Shown here: positions 62,141 to 64,000 of the stretch, in pieces
Position numbering within the stretch: position 1 is the first letter of the stretch
Layout: the number at the start of each line of letters is the position of its first letter
Origin: Bacteroidales bacterium
Lineage (GTDB): Bacteria > Bacteroidota > Bacteroidia > Bacteroidales > P3
Reading direction: 5' to 3'
DNA length: 64,000 bases
Assembly (NCBI GenBank): GCA_017455205.1
Contig: JAFTBM010000034.1
Location: 1 to 64,000, forward strand
The notes under the pieces: model-generated
The model's input: the letters and a program-made list of their open reading frames with translations, nothing else
Told to the model about the DNA's origin: nothing
Database searches by the model: none
Program-made: the position numbers and the translations under genes

Positions 62141-62161
62141 GTGGACAACTCTGTTGATAAT
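62141..62161 (-). promoter_or_regulatory. Pair of DnaA-box-like sites between ftsA and ftsZ
   Basis: On the minus strand TTATCAACA (62161-62153) and TTGTCCACA (62149-62141) each differ from the DnaA box TTATCCACA at one base. They lie 12 bp apart, centre to centre, in the same orientation. Chance occurrence is possible; binding is not shown. Confidence 0.35.
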
Positions 62162-62170
62162 TAAGTACTA

Positions 62171-62199
62171 ATGCCCCCTATGTGGCATTGCTATTTTTC
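62171..62199 (+). terminator. Terminator-like hairpin between ftsA and ftsZ
   Basis: AATGCC (62171-62176) pairs with GGCATT (62185-62190) across an 8-base loop, followed by GCTATTTTT. The stem is short, so partial read-through is likely. Confidence 0.45.
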
Positions 62200-62201
62200 G
62201 T

Positions 62202-62209
62202 AAATTTAC
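62202..62209 (+). promoter_or_regulatory. -7-like element before ftsZ
   Basis: TAAATTTA, one base off TAnnTTTG, lies 70 bases before the ftsZ ATG. A well-placed -33 TTG is not visible. Confidence 0.4.
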
Positions 62210-62278
62210 ATCGGATTAGACACCATAAGATATAGTTTTAATCAATTTATTACTAACCATTTAAGATAATCTACGCTC

Positions 62279-64000
62279 ATGGAAGATAACGCAAATACCA
62301 ATTATTTTACCTTTGATGCCCCCAAAAACCAGTCCTCCATCATCAAGGTCATTGGCGTAGGAGGCGGTGGTGGCAACGCAGTCAACCACATGTTCCGTCA
62401 AGGCATCAACGGAGTGGACTTCGTCGTCTGCAACACCGATATGAAGGCCCTCAACTCAAGCCCCATACCCAATAAGATTTCCATCGGTGAACTCGGTGCA
62501 GGCAACGACCCCGCCGTGGCTAAACAAGCAGCGCTCGACCATGCCGACACTATCCGCGAAGCCCTCTCCCACAACACCAAGATGCTCTTCATCACCGCTG
62601 GTATGGGCGGCGGCACTGGTACTGGTGCAGCACCCATCATAGCCGAAATCGCCAAAAGCATTGACACCCAGGACAAGAACATCAGCAAAATCCTCACCGT
62701 AGCTATCGTAACCCTACCCTTCTCCTTCGAAGGCAAGCGCCGCCTTGCTCAAGCCGAAGATGGCATCAAGGAACTCAGCCAGCACGTCGACTCTATTATC
62801 GTCATCAACAACGATAAGCTCCGCACCTTCGGCAACCTCGGTATATCCAAAGCTTTCGCCATGGCCGATGATGTCCTACTCACCGCCGTCAAAGGTATCG
62901 CCGAAATCATCACCAACAACGCCTATATCAACATCGACCTCAAAGATGTAAACACCGTCATGCAGGGTTCGGGTACGGCCCTTATGGGTTCGGGTTCGGG
63001 TAGCGGCGAAAACCGCGCCCACGATGCCATCGAGGCCGCAACCACCTCCGTCCTCCTCGACGACAACGACATCAATGGTGCCAAAAACGTGCTCCTCTAC
63101 TTCTCCTACTCTACCGACCACGAGCTCACTATGGACGAGCAGGCCGAGATAACCGACTACCTCCTCGAAAAAACCAACGGCACCGCCGACTTCATCTGGG
63201 GCGCTGGCACCGACGACTCGCTCGGCGAAACCCTCAAGGTCATCCTTATCGCCACTGGATTCGACAAAAAAGAGGTACAGGTAATCGACCTCAACGAAAC
63301 CGACAATAAGGCGAAGACCACCGCCTCCGATAAGTCCACCATATCTGTCCTCGACGAAGACGGCATGGTGGTCGATACCAAGCTACGAACTGCCGACCCC
63401 GCTCCCGTCGCAACCGAAACCCCAGTCTCCTTCATCCAGCCCGCTCCCTCCACCCCTTCGCACGACATAGAGGAAGAACCCATCCTCATCGTCAGTGAGA
63501 AAACCACGCCTGCACCAGCCGATACAACCCCCGCACCCGCCCCCGAGGAGAAAGGCAACGTCTTCACCCTCGACGACTTCGACGATGCCCCAACCGTCAG
63601 CACCCCACGTCATATTCGCGCCGGCAGCCAGGAGTTCTTAACGGAAATCGATGCCACCGTTGGCGATGAAATCACCCTCATCCACCACGACGAACACTCA
63701 GCTGCCGCCCCCTCACACTCTCAAGCTCCGAGTTTATCCTCCTCGCCCGTCGACCTCGCACCCGAAACTATTGCTCCCGCAGCTCCAACATTCTCCCCCG
63801 CTCCTGAATTTGCTGCTGCTCCTCACCCCGTTGCTCCTGCAACACCGAAGCCCGAAAACCACGGCTTTAGCGAAGCACTCGCCCAGGACCGTGCCGAGCG
63901 CATCCGCTTCATCCACAATCAGCTGCGCAACAACCCTAACGGTGGGGTCATTGTCCAAAATATCCCCGCTTTCCAGCTCGACGGCGACGAGCCGATGGCC
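62279..64000 (+). CDS. ftsZ: Cell division GTPase FtsZ (partial, runs off the window)
   Basis: A tubulin homologue that forms the division ring. The first 574 residues are visible. The GTPase domain has VIGVGGGGGNAVNHM, the tubulin signature AGMGGGTGTGAAP, TLPFSFEGKRR and NNDKL. The C-terminal tubulin domain covers about 220-330 (VMQGSGTALMGSGSG). A very long Pro/Ala/Thr/Ser-rich linker of over 200 residues follows and continues past the last base; the conserved C-terminal FtsA-binding peptide is not yet reached. The ATG at 62279 is the only sensible start. Confidence 0.97.
   Translation, partial: MEDNANTNYFTFDAPKNQSSIIKVIGVGGGGGNAVNHMFRQGINGVDFVVCNTDMKALNSSPIPNKISIGELGAGNDPAVAKQAALDHADTIREALSHNTKMLFITAGMGGGTGTGAAPIIAEIAKSIDTQDKNISKILTVAIVTLPFSFEGKRRLAQAEDGIKELSQHVDSIIVINNDKLRTFGNLGISKAFAMADDVLLTAVKGIAEIITNNAYINIDLKDVNTVMQGSGTALMGSGSGSGENRAHDAIEAATTSVLLDDNDINGAKNVLLYFSYSTDHELTMDEQAEITDYLLEKTNGTADFIWGAGTDDSLGETLKVILIATGFDKKEVQVIDLNETDNKAKTTASDKSTISVLDEDGMVVDTKLRTADPAPVATETPVSFIQPAPSTPSHDIEEEPILIVSEKTTPAPADTTPAPAPEEKGNVFTLDDFDDAPTVSTPRHIRAGSQEFLTEIDATVGDEITLIHHDEHSAAAPSHSQAPSLSSSPVDLAPETIAPAAPTFSPAPEFAAAPHPVAPATPKPENHGFSEALAQDRAERIRFIHNQLRNNPNGGVIVQNIPAFQLDGDEPMA

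Overview
The window is a chromosomal stretch from a member of the Bacteroidota, most likely order Bacteroidales. The reasons are promoters with the Bacteroidota -7 element TAnnTTTG, two large proteins with type IX secretion (T9SS) sorting tails, a GldM-like domain, SusC-like outer-membrane barrel architecture, a DUF6261 protein, NADP-type GdhA and a mraZ-to-ftsZ division cluster. I found no rRNA, tRNA, CRISPR array or transposase.

Layout. 1-5.5 kb: the end of a Fib_succ_major-type protein, then a decaying stretch. This holds a lipoprotein fusing an FGE-sulfatase-like domain to a GldM C-terminal domain (in-frame TGA), a remnant of a second GldM C-terminal domain, and an outer-membrane receptor with an in-frame TAG. 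5.5-17.1 kb: a strongly self-paired RNA-like segment, then housekeeping genes ffh, folD, an [FeFe]-hydrogenase regulator with hydG, pepD, pfkA, purH and mreB. 17.1-22.8 kb: an OmpA-family protein and a T9SS-exported protein. 23.2-26.0 kb: a sensory-type [FeFe]-hydrogenase cluster (DRTGG-like protein, anti-sigma-type ATPase, hydrogenase) interrupted by a four-helix-bundle gene. 26-30 kb: a CPBP protease, a three-gene DUF3791/DUF3990 cassette inserted at the 3' end of a UPF1-like helicase gene, and the helicase. 30-37.6 kb: DUF6261 protein, a minisatellite between inverted repeats, a GH3 lipoprotein, gdhA, fabD and a small porin-like barrel. 38-43.4 kb: a possible attenuated leader followed by two secreted surface proteins. 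43.4-48 kb: prmC, rnhA, a DUF4159 protein, rsmE and mnmA. 48.4-64 kb: the dcw cluster mraZ-rsmH-ftsL-ftsI-murE-mraY-[murD C-terminal domain only]-ftsW-murG-murC-ftsQ-ftsA-ftsZ (ftsZ runs off the end).

The most unusual material is non-coding. Two dispersed intergenic repeat families, three copies each, are built on a strict 11-bp pitch around CCGTGTC or CCGTATC. The second family is bounded in two copies by near-palindromes with core TTCGTGTACGAA. A third repeat family (AATTGAGAATTG and its complement) lies at gene ends and supplies some stop codons. Other notable points are the 3'-end duplication around the DUF3990 cassette and a murD gene reduced to its C-terminal domain at the normal murD position.

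All function calls rest on reading motifs and gene order by eye. No database search was run.
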